Positions 8,286 to 17,410 are shown, counted from the first letter of the stretch. The stretch is 64,000 nt of DNA from Stenotrophomonas sp. ASS1 (GCF_004346925.1 NZ_CP031167.1:4422001-4486000); one strand, 5' to 3'. Made by a program: numbers and translations. Notes: generated by a model from the letters alone, not told the origin.

Positions 8286-11060
8286 TCAGTGTGCTTCGTC
8301 CCAGTTGTTGCCGATGCCGGTATCGACCACCAGCGGCACCCGCAGTTTGGCCGCTTGCGACATGCGCTCGACCACCTGCAAACGCAACTCCTCGACGAAA
8401 CTGCTTTCGGTTTCGAACACCAGTTCATCGTGCACCTGCAGGATCATCCGTGCCGGTGCACCGCTGTCACGCAGCCACTGGTCCACGTCCACCATCGCGC
8501 GCTTGATGATGTCTGCGGCGGTGCCCTGCATCGGCGCGTTGATCGCGGCGCGCTCGGCGCCGGCGCGCAGGCCCTGGTTACGTGCATGAATGTCGTTCAG
8601 GTACAGGCGGCGGCCGAACAGGGTTTCCACATAGCCCTGGTCGCGGGCCTGCTGGCGCATCCGCTCCATGAAATCACGCACGCCCGGGTAGCGGCTGAAG
8701 TACAGCGCCACGTAGTCCTGCGCCTGGCCACGGTCGATGCCCAGGTTGCGCGCCAGGCCGAAGGCGCTCATGCCGTACATCAGCCCGAAGTTGATCGCCT
8801 TGGCCGCGCGGCGCTCGTTCGGGGTCACTTCCTCCAGCGTGCGCCCGAACACCTCGGCGGCAGTGGCGCGGTGGACGTCGGCGCCCTGCTCGAAGGCACG
8901 CACCAGGCCCGGGTCCTCGGACAGGTGGGCCATGATCCGCAGCTCGATCTGCGAATAGTCGGCCGCCAGCAGCTGAAAGCCCTCCGGGGCGATGAACGCG
9001 CGGCGGATGCGGCGGCCATCCTCGGTGCGGATCGGGATGTTCTGCAGGTTCGGGTCCGACGAGGACAGGCGGCCGGTGGCGGCACCGGACTGGTGGTAGC
9101 TGGTATGCACTCGGCCGGTGTCCGGGTTGACCATCTCCGGCAGCTTGTCGGTGTAGGTGCTGCGCAGCTTGGCCAGGCCCCGGTAGTCCAGGATCACCCG
9201 CGGCAGCTCGTGCTGGTCGGCGATCGCCTCCAGCGCCTCTTCATTGGTGCTGGGCTGGCCCTTCGGGGTCTTCACCACCGCCGGCAGCTTCAGCTCATCG
9301 AACAGCACCGCCTGCAGCTGCTTGGGCGAATCCAGGTTGAAGCTGCGGCCGGCCAGCTCGGTGGCCTTCTGCTGCGCGGCCAGCATGCGCGAGGACAGGT
9401 CCTGGCTCTGCCGGCGCAGTTCGTCGGTGTCGATCCGCACGCCGTTGGCTTCGATCGTGGTCAGCACCGGCACCAGCGGCATCTCGATGTCGCGGTACAC
9501 GCTGTCCAGCGCCGGCTCGGCCAGCAGCTGCGGCTGCAGCGCGCGGTGCAGGCGCAGGGTGACGTCGGCGTCCTCGGCCGCATAGCGGCTGGCTTCGTCG
9601 ATGCCCACCTGCGAGAACGGAATCTGCTTGGCACCCTTGCCGGCCACGTCCTCGAACTTGATGGTGCTGTAGCCCAGGTAGCGCAGGGCCAGCGAATCCA
9701 TGTCGTGGCGGGTGGCGGTGGAATTGAGCACGAAGCTCTCGAGCATGGTGTCATCGTGGTAGCCCTGCACGTCCACGCCGTGGCGGCGCAGCACATGCAG
9801 GTCGTACTTGCCATGCTGGCCCAGCTTTTTCTTGGCCGGGTCCTGCAGCACCGGGCGCAGCGCATCCAGCACCTGCTGCATCGGCAGCTGCGCCGGCGCA
9901 CCCGGGTAATCGTGGCCGACCGGAATGTAGGCCGCCTTGCCCGGCTCGACCGCCAGGCTGACGCCGACCAGGCGCGCGCGCATCGCGTCCAGCGCATCGG
10001 TTTCGGTGTCGAAGCTGATCAGCTCGGCCTGCTGCAGGCGCTCGACCCAGGCCTGCAGCTGCTCGCTGGTCAGCACGGTCTCGTATTCACCCGGTGCGGC
10101 CAGCGCCGGATCCAGCGTGCCAGCGGCTGGCGCCTCGGCACTGCCACGGGCGAAGCCTGCGGCGGTACCGCGCAGGCTCGGGGTGGCCTCGCTGGCGGCA
10201 GCCGGCGCCGGCAGCGGCGCACCCAGTTCCTTCAGCGCCTGGGTGAAGCCGTAGCGCGTGTACAGCTCGGTCAGCGCCGGCACGTCCTGCTCGCGCAGGG
10301 CCAGCGTGGTCGGGCCGGCGTCCAGCTCCACGTCGGTGCGGATGGTCACCAGCTCACGGTTCAGCGGCAGGCGCTCCAGCGCGGCGCGCAGGTTCTCGCC
10401 GATCTTGCCCTTCATGGTCGGCGCGGCCGCCATCACCCCGTCCAGGTGCTGGTACTCGGCCAGCCACTTGGCAGCGGTCTTCGGCCCGCACTTCTCCACG
10501 CCCGGCACGTTGTCGACGGTGTCGCCCATCAGCGCCAGCAGGTCGATGATCTGGTCGGCGCGCACGCCGAACTTCTCCATCACTGCGGCATCGGAATCCA
10601 TGCGACTGCCGGTCATGGTGTTGACCAGCTCGATGCCCGGCCGCACCAGCTGGGCAAAGTCCTTGTCGCCGGTGGAGATGGTCACCTTCAGGTCCTGTGC
10701 CACGCCCTGCAGGGCCAGCGTGCCGATCACATCATCGGCCTCCACGCCGGGAACACGCAGGATGCTGATGCCCAGCGCTTCGACGATGCGGCACATCGGT
10801 TCGACCTGGCTGCGCAGCTCGTCGGGCATCGGCGGGCGGTTGGCCTTGTACTGGTCATACAGGTCATCGCGGAAGGTCTTGCCCGGCGCATCGACCACGA
10901 ACGCCACGTAGGCCGGGCGCTCCTTCAGTGTCGAGCGCAGCATGTTGACCACGCCGAACAGCGCGCCGGTGGGTTCGCCCTGTGCATTGGACAGGGGCGG
11001 CAGCGCGTGGAACGCGCGGTACAGGTAACTGGACCCGTCGATCAGGACTAATCTGCTCAT
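8286..11060 (-). CDS. polA: DNA polymerase I
   Basis: A 924-residue polymerase for gap filling, primer removal and repair. Three domains are visible. The N-terminal 5'-3' nuclease covers roughly residues 1-290 (MSRLVLIDGSSYLYRAFHAL). The 3'-5' proofreading domain has intact acidic residues (FDTETD near 350, and YAAEDADVTLRLH). The polymerase domain has motif A DYSQIELRIMAH (Asp near 701), motif B RRAAKAINFGLMYG and motif C QVHDELVFE (Asp near 878). A proline/alanine-rich linker near residues 265-305 separates the two nuclease domains. The gene is divergent from the DUF2782 lipoprotein and is followed by the sX13-like sRNA. Confidence 0.97.
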   Translation of the reverse strand: MSRLVLIDGSSYLYRAFHALPPLSNAQGEPTGALFGVVNMLRSTLKERPAYVAFVVDAPGKTFRDDLYDQYKANRPPMPDELRSQVEPMCRIVEALGISILRVPGVEADDVIGTLALQGVAQDLKVTISTGDKDFAQLVRPGIELVNTMTGSRMDSDAAVMEKFGVRADQIIDLLALMGDTVDNVPGVEKCGPKTAAKWLAEYQHLDGVMAAAPTMKGKIGENLRAALERLPLNRELVTIRTDVELDAGPTTLALREQDVPALTELYTRYGFTQALKELGAPLPAPAAASEATPSLRGTAAGFARGSAEAPAAGTLDPALAAPGEYETVLTSEQLQAWVERLQQAELISFDTETDALDAMRARLVGVSLAVEPGKAAYIPVGHDYPGAPAQLPMQQVLDALRPVLQDPAKKKLGQHGKYDLHVLRRHGVDVQGYHDDTMLESFVLNSTATRHDMDSLALRYLGYSTIKFEDVAGKGAKQIPFSQVGIDEASRYAAEDADVTLRLHRALQPQLLAEPALDSVYRDIEMPLVPVLTTIEANGVRIDTDELRRQSQDLSSRMLAAQQKATELAGRSFNLDSPKQLQAVLFDELKLPAVVKTPKGQPSTNEEALEAIADQHELPRVILDYRGLAKLRSTYTDKLPEMVNPDTGRVHTSYHQSGAATGRLSSSDPNLQNIPIRTEDGRRIRRAFIAPEGFQLLAADYSQIELRIMAHLSEDPGLVRAFEQGADVHRATAAEVFGRTLEEVTPNERRAAKAINFGLMYGMSAFGLARNLGIDRGQAQDYVALYFSRYPGVRDFMERMRQQARDQGYVETLFGRRLYLNDIHARNQGLRAGAERAAINAPMQGTAADIIKRAMVDVDQWLRDSGAPARMILQVHDELVFETESSFVEELRLQVVERMSQAAKLRVPLVVDTGIGNNWDEAH

Positions 11061-11158
11061 GGGTCGATTCTACGCGCCCGTGCCTGCACTGCGACGACAC
11101 GGCACAGCCGCGGCGATGGGGCATAATCAAGGCTCTTTCCAGGCAAAGGCCCCCGCCG

Positions 11159-11443
11159 ATGAAGACCCTGATGCTGGCTTCCCTGCTCCTGCTCGCTGGC
11201 TGCGCCAGCATGGGTGGCGCGGGCGCTCCCCCGGTGGACGTCAAGGGCGCGGATGTGTCCAAGCGCACCATGGACAACGGTGACACCATCGAGGAATACC
11301 GCGTGTCCGGCCAGCTGCGCATGGTCAAGGTGACCCCGTCGCGCGGCGCCCCGTTCTACATGTACGACAAGAACGGCGACGGCCGCATGGACAACGACAA
11401 GGACGGCGTGTCGCCGGTGTACTGGAAGCTGTACAGCTGGTGA
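11159..11443 (+). CDS. DUF2782 family lipoprotein
   Basis: A 94-residue small lipoprotein. The N-terminus MKTLMLASLLLLAGCASM has a lipobox (LAGC), which predicts lipidation at Cys-15. The body contains DNGDTIEEYRVSGQLRMVKV and YMYDKNGDGRMDND, the core of the DUF2782 family. The same family sits beside polA in Pseudomonas, so the neighbourhood is conserved. A CATAAT box at 11122-11127 in the divergent polA gap is a possible -10 element. The role is unknown; the calcium-loop-like DKNGDGRMD stretch is suggestive but not proof of metal binding. Confidence 0.85.
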   Translation: MKTLMLASLLLLAGCASMGGAGAPPVDVKGADVSKRTMDNGDTIEEYRVSGQLRMVKVTPSRGAPFYMYDKNGDGRMDNDKDGVSPVYWKLYSW

Positions 11444-11449
11444 TGCGGC

Positions 11450-11488
11450 GGGGTCGGATCCCTTTCCACAGGAAAGGGCTCTGACCCC
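11450..11488 (+). terminator. GGGGTCGGATCC-type gene-end hairpin
   Basis: A stem-loop (GGGGTCGGATCCCTTTCC, short ACA loop, then GGAAAGGGctCTGACCCC) begins 7 bases after the lipoprotein stop. Related hairpins follow czcA (30316) and the second membrane-protein gene (57238). Placement suggests transcription termination or RNA 3'-end protection, without a clear T-tract. Confidence 0.5.
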
Positions 11489-11510
11489 ATCAAGGCGATC
11501 GGCACGGCCC

Positions 11511-11604
11511 ATCCACGCATGGCGTGGATCTACCGGGACAACGGACGTGGATCCAGGTCATGCGTGGGTGACCGCCTATCAGTAGATCCACGCCATGCGT
11601 GGAT
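11511..11604. repeat. Pair of GTAG/ATCCACGC palindromic REP elements
   Basis: Two oppositely oriented copies of a SMAG-like palindrome lie at 11511-11533 (ATCCACGCATGGCGTGGAT then CTAC) and 11582-11604 (GTAG then ATCCACGCCATGCGTGGAT). Each is a perfect or near-perfect hairpin flanked by the GTAG tetranucleotide typical of the family. Confidence 0.75.
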
Positions 11605-11702
11605 ATGAGCCTCCCGCCCCCCCAGAAAGAACAACGCCGGCGCGCATCCTGCGGCCGGCGTCGGGTCCCCTCCCCGGGAACGCTTGAATCAGTGGGTGTG
11701 GA

Positions 11703-12149
11703 TCAGCGGATGACCAGCACCGGCAGCGTGCTGCGCGCCAGCACTTCGGCAGTCTGGCTGCCCAGCAGCACGCGGGTCACGCCACGGCGGCCATGCGAGG
11801 TCATCACGATCAGGTCGCTGTTGCGCTCCCCTGCTGTCTCGATGATGCCGTCGGCGGCGTAACGGTCCAGCACGTGCACCGGATTGGCGGTGATGCCCTG
11901 CTCGGCGGCCTTGGCCAGCGCCGGCTGCAGCACCTTCTGCGCGCCTTCCTCGCGGTCGGCCTTGTACTCGGGGCTGTTCATGTAGCCGACGCTCCAGCCC
12001 ATGGCGTCGTACATACCGACGGCCCACGGCTCGGAAACAGTGACGATATCGACCTCGGCATTGAGGTCCTTGGCCAGCTCCAGGCCCTTGGCCAGGCCCT
12101 TGTCGGCCAGCTCGGACCCGTCAGTGGCAATCAGGATGCGCTTGTACAT
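11703..12149 (-). CDS. Universal stress protein (UspA family)
   Basis: A 148-residue single-domain Usp protein. It opens with MYKRILIATDGSELADKGL, the Asp-containing first strand that binds nucleotide. It closes with the glycine loop SHGRRGVTRVLLGSQTAEVL, which fits G-x2-G-x9-GS of the ATP-binding subgroup. Members of this group modulate survival under stress; the partner is unknown. The ATG at 12149 is used because the longer frame adds an unrelated proline-rich leader. The gene sits alone between REP elements. Confidence 0.92.
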   Translation of the reverse strand: MYKRILIATDGSELADKGLAKGLELAKDLNAEVDIVTVSEPWAVGMYDAMGWSVGYMNSPEYKADREEGAQKVLQPALAKAAEQGITANPVHVLDRYAADGIIETAGERNSDLIVMTSHGRRGVTRVLLGSQTAEVLARSTLPVLVIR

Positions 12150-12300
12150 GGTGGGGCTCCGTGGCGGTCTGCCAGATGGGAACAACACCATTGCACACCG
12201 GATGTGCAGGCCGCGCCTTGAGCAGGATCAATCCGGCGCCGCGCAGCGGCGTGTGCGCATCGTCATGTGGTCCGGGGGAAGGGCCCGGCCCGCCCTCTTC

Positions 12301-12432
12301 TGTAGAGCCGAGCCCAAGCTCGGCTTCGGGTGCATGAGCCGAGCGTGGGCTATGCCGGTCGTCCTGACCGGCACCCTTCGGGCCGTCGCAAGCGACGTTG
12401 GCAGCGGCTCCTGCCGCTACCTTCGGCTCTAC
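12301..12432 (+). repeat. Composite GTAG element, copy 1
   Basis: A 132-bp element whose ends are inverted (GTAGAGCCGA at the left, TCGGCTCTAC at the right). It contains nested palindromes, including GCCGGTCGTCCTGACCGGC and GGCAGCGGCTCCTGCC. The 81-bp right part (12352-12432) is identical to 13574-13654 and differs by one base from the inverted copy at 13031-13111. It is non-coding and looks like a higher-order REP/SMAG unit. Confidence 0.7.
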
Positions 12433-12443
12433 GACAACGTCGC

Positions 12444-12998
12444 TCAGGCGATCTGCACCACGCGCGCGTTCTGGCACAGCGGGTAGCTGGCAACGAATTC
12501 AGCGATCGCATCACGCATCGCCTCGAACGATTCGCCATACATGTACAGCGCCGTTTCGGTCGGGCCCTGCCACCAGCTGCAGATCTCGCCCAGGCCATCG
12601 ATGTTCTCCGACAGCTGCTCGAACACGTGGTTGGAATCGCACTGTTCGTAGACCTCGTCCGGCAAGGTCAGGCCGTCCAGGTAGATGCCCAGGCCTTCGG
12701 TCACGCCGAAGCTGCGGTCGGCCTCGCCCGCACCCTGCAGCTGCGAACCCTTCGGCGCGCCCAGCTGTTCCAGCAGGTCGATCAGCTTCGGCACGCCGGC
12801 CGCATCGACCAGCGCCACTTCGATATCGCCGTATTCGACCTCGCCGAGGTCGGACATCGCGGTGCCGCCGCCGGTCAGCTCGCCCACCTGGGCTGCCTGC
12901 AGCAGCGCATCGAGCGGATCCTCGAACAGTTCGTGGCGATGCTCCGGCTGCAGCCGGGCGTTCAACTTCACGGTGACGTGCAGCGTGGGTTCGGTCAT
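12444..12998 (-). CDS. Conserved hypothetical protein
   Basis: A 184-residue acidic cytosolic protein with no signal peptide or membrane segment. It has AGGAA upstream of the ATG at 12998. Recognisable features are a PEHRHELFEDPLDALL stretch, then GELTGGGTAMSDLGEVEYGD, and a C-terminal WWQGPTETALYMYGESFE segment. These look like a globular alpha/beta fold, but no family could be named. It lies between copies 1 and 2 of the composite repeat, only 11 bases from copy 1. Codon use is like that of the neighbours. Confidence 0.7.
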   Translation of the reverse strand: MTEPTLHVTVKLNARLQPEHRHELFEDPLDALLQAAQVGELTGGGTAMSDLGEVEYGDIEVALVDAAGVPKLIDLLEQLGAPKGSQLQGAGEADRSFGVTEGLGIYLDGLTLPDEVYEQCDSNHVFEQLSENIDGLGEICSWWQGPTETALYMYGESFEAMRDAIAEFVASYPLCQNARVVQIA

Positions 12999-13030
12999 GG
13001 GGGCGTTCCTGGAAGATGTCAGGCCCCATT

Positions 13031-13167
13031 GTAGAGTCGAAGGTAGCGGCAGGAGCCGCTGCCAACGTCGCTTGCGACGGCCCGAAGGGTGCCGGTCAGG
13101 ACGACCGGCATAGCTTGCTCGACTGCTTCTAGCGTGGCACAAGGCAGTCGAGCAAGCTCGACTCTAC
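13031..13167 (-). repeat. Composite GTAG element, copy 2 (inverted)
   Basis: A 137-bp element bounded by GTAGAGTCGA and TCGACTCTAC. Its 13031-13111 part is the reverse complement of the 81-bp core of copies 1 and 3, with one base change. The other part is a GTAGAGTCGAGC/GCTCGACTC palindrome arm. It fills most of the gap between the hypothetical gene and the phosphatase gene. Confidence 0.7.
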
Positions 13168-13176
13168 AACAGCCCG

Positions 13177-13503
13177 TCAACGCAGAAACGGCGCCACCTT
13201 GCGCTTGAGCAGCTCCACCAGCACCGGGTCCATGTAGTCGTAGTCGTCGGGGATATCCAGACAGATCACCCGCTTGCCGTTCAGCCATGCCTTGTAACGG
13301 CTGGACAGACGGTTGCGGTGCGCCTTCTCCATCACGAACACCAGGTCGGCCCACTGCAGCAACTCGGGGCTGAGTACTTCCTCGGCGTCGGCCAGCAACC
13401 CGGCTGAGGCGGTCTCGATGCCCGGCCAATCGGCAAATACCTGCTCGGCGGTGGGGCTGCGCAGGCGGTTCTGGCTGCAGAGGAAGAGCACGTTGCGGGT
13501 CAT
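13177..13503 (-). CDS. Low-molecular-weight protein tyrosine phosphatase-like protein
   Basis: A 108-residue protein with the phosphatase P-loop near the N-terminus: LFLCSQNRLRSPTAE, i.e. Cys-x5-Arg-Ser with Cys-9 as the likely nucleophile. The rest (ETASAGLLADAEEVLSPELL, then ADLVFVMEKAHRNRL, then ICLDIPDDYDYMDPVLVELL) fits a compact LMW-PTP variant shorter than the usual 150 residues. The start at 13503 is immediately preceded by composite repeat copy 3 and the gene ends 9 bases from copy 2, so it is boxed in by repeats. The substrate is unknown. Confidence 0.85.
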   Translation of the reverse strand: MTRNVLFLCSQNRLRSPTAEQVFADWPGIETASAGLLADAEEVLSPELLQWADLVFVMEKAHRNRLSSRYKAWLNGKRVICLDIPDDYDYMDPVLVELLKRKVAPFLR

Positions 13504-13517
13504 GGATACTCGCTTTT

Positions 13518-13654
13518 GTAGAGTCGAGCCGTGCTCGACTGACTTTTCCCGCTGCAAGCAGCCGAGCATGGCTATGCCGGTCGTCCTGACCGGCACCCTT
13601 CGGGCCGTCGCAAGCGACGTTGGCAGCGGCTCCTGCCGCTACCTTCGGCTCTAC
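13518..13654 (+). repeat. Composite GTAG element, copy 3
   Basis: A 137-bp element from GTAGAGTCGAGC to TCGGCTCTAC. The last 81 bases (13574-13654) are identical to those of copy 1. It occupies most of the space between the phosphatase start and the uvrD stop. Confidence 0.7.
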
Positions 13655-13681
13655 AGGAATTCCCGCCCCCCTCGACAGTGA

Positions 13682-15874
13682 TCAGATCACCGTCAGGTTG
13701 GCATACGCCATCACCAGCCACTTGCTGCCGGCATCGGCAAACTCGACCTGCACGCGGGCGTGGGCGCCGTTGCCTTCGTAGTCGGTCACCATGCCTTCGC
13801 CGAACTTGGGATGGGTGACCAGTGCGCCGAGCTTGATCGGCGGTGCCTCGATCGAGGCATGGCCCATCACCCGGCTGGCGCCCATCGAGGCCGGCCGCGA
13901 GACCTGCACCTTCGGGCGGACTTCGTGCAGCAGCTCGCGGGGAATCTCGCGCAGGAAGCGCGACGGCAGGCTGTAGTTGTCCTGGCCGTGGATGCGGCGC
14001 GATTCGGCGTAGCTCAGCACCAGTTTCTGGCGCGCGCGGGTGATGCCGACGTAGGCCAGGCGGCGCTCTTCTTCCAGCCGCCCGCTTTCCTCCAGCGAGC
14101 GTGCACTGGGGAACAGGCCTTCTTCCAGGCCGGCCAGGAACACCAGCGGGAACTCCAGGCCCTTGGCCGAGTGCAGGGTCATCAGCTGCACGCCGTCCTC
14201 GCCCGCCTGCGCCTGGCCCTCACCGGCCTCCAGCGCGGCATAGGCCAGGAACGCGACCAGCTCGTCCATGTCCTCGCCCACTTCCTCGATGTCATCGGCG
14301 CGACGCACGAAGCGAGAGGCTACCGAGACCAGTTCGTCGAGGTTGTCGGTGCGCGATTCCGAGTCCAGCGCGTTGCGGCTTTCCTTGCTCCAGTGCTCGC
14401 GCAGCTGCGAGCGGGCCAGCACGTGGTCCACGCGCTCGGCCAGGGTCATGTGCACGGTTTGCGCCTGCAGCTCGTTGACCAGCACCAGGAAGCCGGCCAG
14501 CGCATTGCGCGCACGCGCGGCCAGCGCGCTGCCCTGGGTGACCAGCATGGTCGCTTCCCACAGCGAAATACCCTGCGCGCGCGCCTCGCGGCGCACTTCG
14601 TCCAGCGTGCGGTCGCCGATGCCACGGGTGGGCGTGTTGACCGCGCGCTCGAAGGCGGCGTCATCGTTGCGGTTGGACAGCAGGCGCAGGTAGGCCAGCG
14701 CGTCCTTGATTTCGGCGCGCTCGAAGAAACGCATGCCGCCGTACACGCGGTACGGCACCTGTTCGCTCAGCAGCGCTTCTTCCAGCGCGCGCGACTGCGC
14801 ATTGCTGCGGTAGAGCACGGCCGCTTCGGTATAGCTTCCACCGTCACGCACCCACTGGCGCGCGCGCTCGACGATGTAGCGTGCCTCGTCCATCTCGTTG
14901 TAGGCGGCGTACAGGTCGATCGGCTCACCGTCGCCACTGTCGGTCCACAGCTGCTTGCCGATGCGGTCGGGGTTGTGCGCGATCACCGCATTGGCGGCGC
15001 CGAGGATGTTGGCGGTGGAGCGGTAGTTCTGTTCCAGGCGGATGGTCTGCGCGCCCGGGAAGTCGCGCAGGAAGCCCTGCACGTTCTCGACCTTGGCGCC
15101 GCGCCAGCCGTAGATGGCCTGGTCATCGTCGCCGACCACGAACACGTGACCGGAATCGCCGGCCAGCACGCGCACGAAGGCGTACTGGATGGCATTGGTG
15201 TCCTGGAACTCGTCCACCAGGATTTCGCGGAAGCGCGCGCGGTAGTGCGCCAGCAGGGCCGGGTTGTCGCGCAGCAGTTCGTGCGCGCGCAGCAGCAGCT
15301 CGGCGAAGTCGACCAGGCCGGCGCGGTCGCAGCGTGCCTGGTACTCGATGTAGGCCTGGCGCATGGTTTCCAGCCAGGCGTCGTGCGGCTCGGGCTGGAT
15401 GTGCTGCGGGCGGCGACCCTCGTCCTTCTGCGCGTTGATCCACCACGCGATCTGCTTGGCCGGGTACTTGCCGTCGTCCAGTTCCAGCGCCTGCACCACC
15501 CGCTTGACCAGCCGCAGCTGGTCGTCCGAGTCCATCACCTGGAAGCCTTCGGGCAGCTTCGCGTCCTGCCAGTGCAGGCGCAGCAGGCGATTGGCCAGGC
15601 CGTGGAAGGTGCCGATCCACATGCCACGGCTGCCATTGGGCAGCTGTGCGTCGATGCGGTGGCGCATTTCGCCGGCCGCCTTGTTGGTGAAGGTCACCGC
15701 GAAAATGCCGTGGGTCGGCACGCCATCGACTTCATGCAGCCAGGCGATGCGGTGGGTGAGTACGCGGGTCTTGCCGGAACCGGCACCGGCCAGCACCAGG
15801 TGGTGGCCGGGGGGAGCGGAGACGGCTTCGCGCTGGGCCGGGTTCAGGCCATCAAGCAGGTGGGAGACATCCAT
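13682..15874 (-). CDS. uvrD: DNA helicase II, superfamily 1
   Basis: A 730-residue ATP-dependent 3'-5' helicase acting in nucleotide-excision and mismatch repair. All SF1A motifs are visible in order: LNPAQREAV (Q-motif), AGAGSGKT (Walker A), FTNKAAGEMRHRI (Ia), ILVDEFQDTNAIQ (Walker B), GDDDQAIYGWRGA (III), LEQNYRS (IV), TLHSAKGLEFPLVF (V) and YVGITRARQKL (VI). The C-terminus has the Tudor-like tail GALVTHPKFGEGMVTDYEG that contacts RNA polymerase in the family. Rep is the main alternative; the tail and the GDDDQAIYGWRGA form favour UvrD. Confidence 0.93.
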   Translation of the reverse strand: MDVSHLLDGLNPAQREAVSAPPGHHLVLAGAGSGKTRVLTHRIAWLHEVDGVPTHGIFAVTFTNKAAGEMRHRIDAQLPNGSRGMWIGTFHGLANRLLRLHWQDAKLPEGFQVMDSDDQLRLVKRVVQALELDDGKYPAKQIAWWINAQKDEGRRPQHIQPEPHDAWLETMRQAYIEYQARCDRAGLVDFAELLLRAHELLRDNPALLAHYRARFREILVDEFQDTNAIQYAFVRVLAGDSGHVFVVGDDDQAIYGWRGAKVENVQGFLRDFPGAQTIRLEQNYRSTANILGAANAVIAHNPDRIGKQLWTDSGDGEPIDLYAAYNEMDEARYIVERARQWVRDGGSYTEAAVLYRSNAQSRALEEALLSEQVPYRVYGGMRFFERAEIKDALAYLRLLSNRNDDAAFERAVNTPTRGIGDRTLDEVRREARAQGISLWEATMLVTQGSALAARARNALAGFLVLVNELQAQTVHMTLAERVDHVLARSQLREHWSKESRNALDSESRTDNLDELVSVASRFVRRADDIEEVGEDMDELVAFLAYAALEAGEGQAQAGEDGVQLMTLHSAKGLEFPLVFLAGLEEGLFPSARSLEESGRLEEERRLAYVGITRARQKLVLSYAESRRIHGQDNYSLPSRFLREIPRELLHEVRPKVQVSRPASMGASRVMGHASIEAPPIKLGALVTHPKFGEGMVTDYEGNGAHARVQVEFADAGSKWLVMAYANLTVI

Positions 15875-15883
15875 GCCCTCATT

Positions 15884-17287
15884 TTACGGCATCGCCGTCG
15901 CGGCTCCTGCGACCACCTGGGTTGCTAGTGCCTGCGCCTGCTGACGCAGTTCAGGCACCGCCAGGCTTTCCCACAGGCTGCCGATGCGCAGGCTGCCGAG
16001 CACGCCAAGCCGTGCCTGCGGCTGGCCACCGGCGGCGCGCAGGCGATCGCCCGGCACCGTGCTGTCCAACCCCAGTCCATGCGGGCCGGGGCGTGCCAGC
16101 CCATCGGCCTGCAGCTGCTGCAGCAACGGATTGCGCAGTGCGCTGGCGCGGGTCTCCACGCCGGTGGCGTTAATCACCCCGCCGATCATCCACTGCTGTT
16201 CATTGCCCGAGGCATCGCGGCCGGACAGCTGCAGTGAATCGCCGTCGCGCCAGACGCGCTGCAGGCGGGACCGGTGAATACGCAGCTGGCCACTGTCCTG
16301 CAGGGACTGCAGCTGCGCATCCACTTCTTCGGCGATGCGGTGGCGATGCACGTCCCAATAGCGCACCACATGGCGCAGGAAGCGGCGCTGGTCGGCCGCG
16401 TCGAGGCTGCACCACAGCGCCTGCCCGTGCGGACGGATGCGGTCCATCACGCCCTGCCACGGCAGGCCGTCGGCCTGCGTCTGGCGTGCGAACCCGCGCA
16501 ATGCGTGCAGGCGCTGGCGCAGGTTCATCGGCAGCAACGTGGCCGGGTCGAAGCTGGGCAGGCCGCCATGCGCATGCGGCAACGGCAGCAGGCCGTGGCG
16601 CGAGATCACGTGCAGCGGGCCGGTGTGGCCGGCAGCGACCAGCGCCAGCACGGTGTCGGCCATGCTCAGGCCGGAGCCGACAATGGCTACAGCCTGTTCG
16701 CCGGCCAGGGTGCGTACGCCGTCGTAGTCCCAGGCCTCGATCACATCATCGGCAGGCAGCGCATCGGCACCGGCCACCGGCAGCGGGCGCATGCTGTTGC
16801 CGGTGGCGAGCACCGCCTGCGCGGCGTGCAGCGTGTGGCCATCGCCGAGCGTCAGCTGGTAGCCGTGGTCATCCGGCTGCAGGCCCAGTACCGGCTGCGC
16901 GATCACCTGCAGCTGCGCCGGGCTGGCTGCGGCAGCGTCCTGCAGGCGCTGCTGCAGGTAGGCCGCGAAGTAGTGGCGGCACACGTAACGCTCGCCCAGC
17001 ACCTCGCGCGCCTCGCCCGGGTAGGCGTTGGCGGCCATCAGGTAGTCGAGGAAATCGCCGGGCTGGTCGGCAAACGCACTCATCTTCGCCGCCGGCACGT
17101 TCAGCAGATGCTCCGGCCACGGCGTGGCATAGGCGATGCCCTGCGCCAGCTGCGAGGCGGGTTCGAAAATGGCCAGCGCCAGCGGCGCCTTGGCCTGGCG
17201 CAGTACCTGGATCGCCACCAGCACCCCGGCCGCACCACCACCGATGATTGCCAGGTCCAGTTCGCCATTACGCGGTGAATCAGTCAT
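15884..17287 (-). CDS. FAD/NAD(P)-binding flavoprotein
   Basis: A 467-residue cytosolic protein with a dinucleotide-binding fold at the N-terminus (DLAIIGGGAAGVLVAIQVL) and a second Rossmann motif, AVAIVGSGLSMADTVLALV, near residue 200. Conserved stretches such as YATPWPEHLLNVPAAKMSAF and GVINATGVETRASALRNPLL fit the FAD-NAD(P)-binding (HydR/NAD_binding_9-like) family often annotated only as hypothetical. The reaction is unknown. ATG 17287 is used; an in-frame ATG 18 bases upstream (MAYNRHM) is possible, and neither has a strong ribosome-binding site. It lies 9 bases downstream of uvrD's upstream edge, in the same direction. Confidence 0.82.
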   Translation of the reverse strand: MTDSPRNGELDLAIIGGGAAGVLVAIQVLRQAKAPLALAIFEPASQLAQGIAYATPWPEHLLNVPAAKMSAFADQPGDFLDYLMAANAYPGEAREVLGERYVCRHYFAAYLQQRLQDAAAASPAQLQVIAQPVLGLQPDDHGYQLTLGDGHTLHAAQAVLATGNSMRPLPVAGADALPADDVIEAWDYDGVRTLAGEQAVAIVGSGLSMADTVLALVAAGHTGPLHVISRHGLLPLPHAHGGLPSFDPATLLPMNLRQRLHALRGFARQTQADGLPWQGVMDRIRPHGQALWCSLDAADQRRFLRHVVRYWDVHRHRIAEEVDAQLQSLQDSGQLRIHRSRLQRVWRDGDSLQLSGRDASGNEQQWMIGGVINATGVETRASALRNPLLQQLQADGLARPGPHGLGLDSTVPGDRLRAAGGQPQARLGVLGSLRIGSLWESLAVPELRQQAQALATQVVAGAATAMP

Positions 17288-17410
17288 GTGCCGATTGTAG
17301 GCCATCGGCGATGACGGGCCGGATTGCCGAAATGGGCGGGATGGGCACAGCCTTATGTCGAAGTCCAAAGATCCGAAGAAGGCAAGAGGCGGCAATCCGG
17401 GAGCGCTAGC

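Noticed and set aside
8289-11051. 920-codon plus-strand open frame opposite polA
   Set aside because: It mirrors polA nearly end to end, has no recognisable domain, and reads as His/Gln/Arg-rich antisense text.
13760-15928. 722-codon plus-strand open frame opposite uvrD
   Set aside because: Antisense shadow of the helicase, with no motifs or ribosome-binding site.
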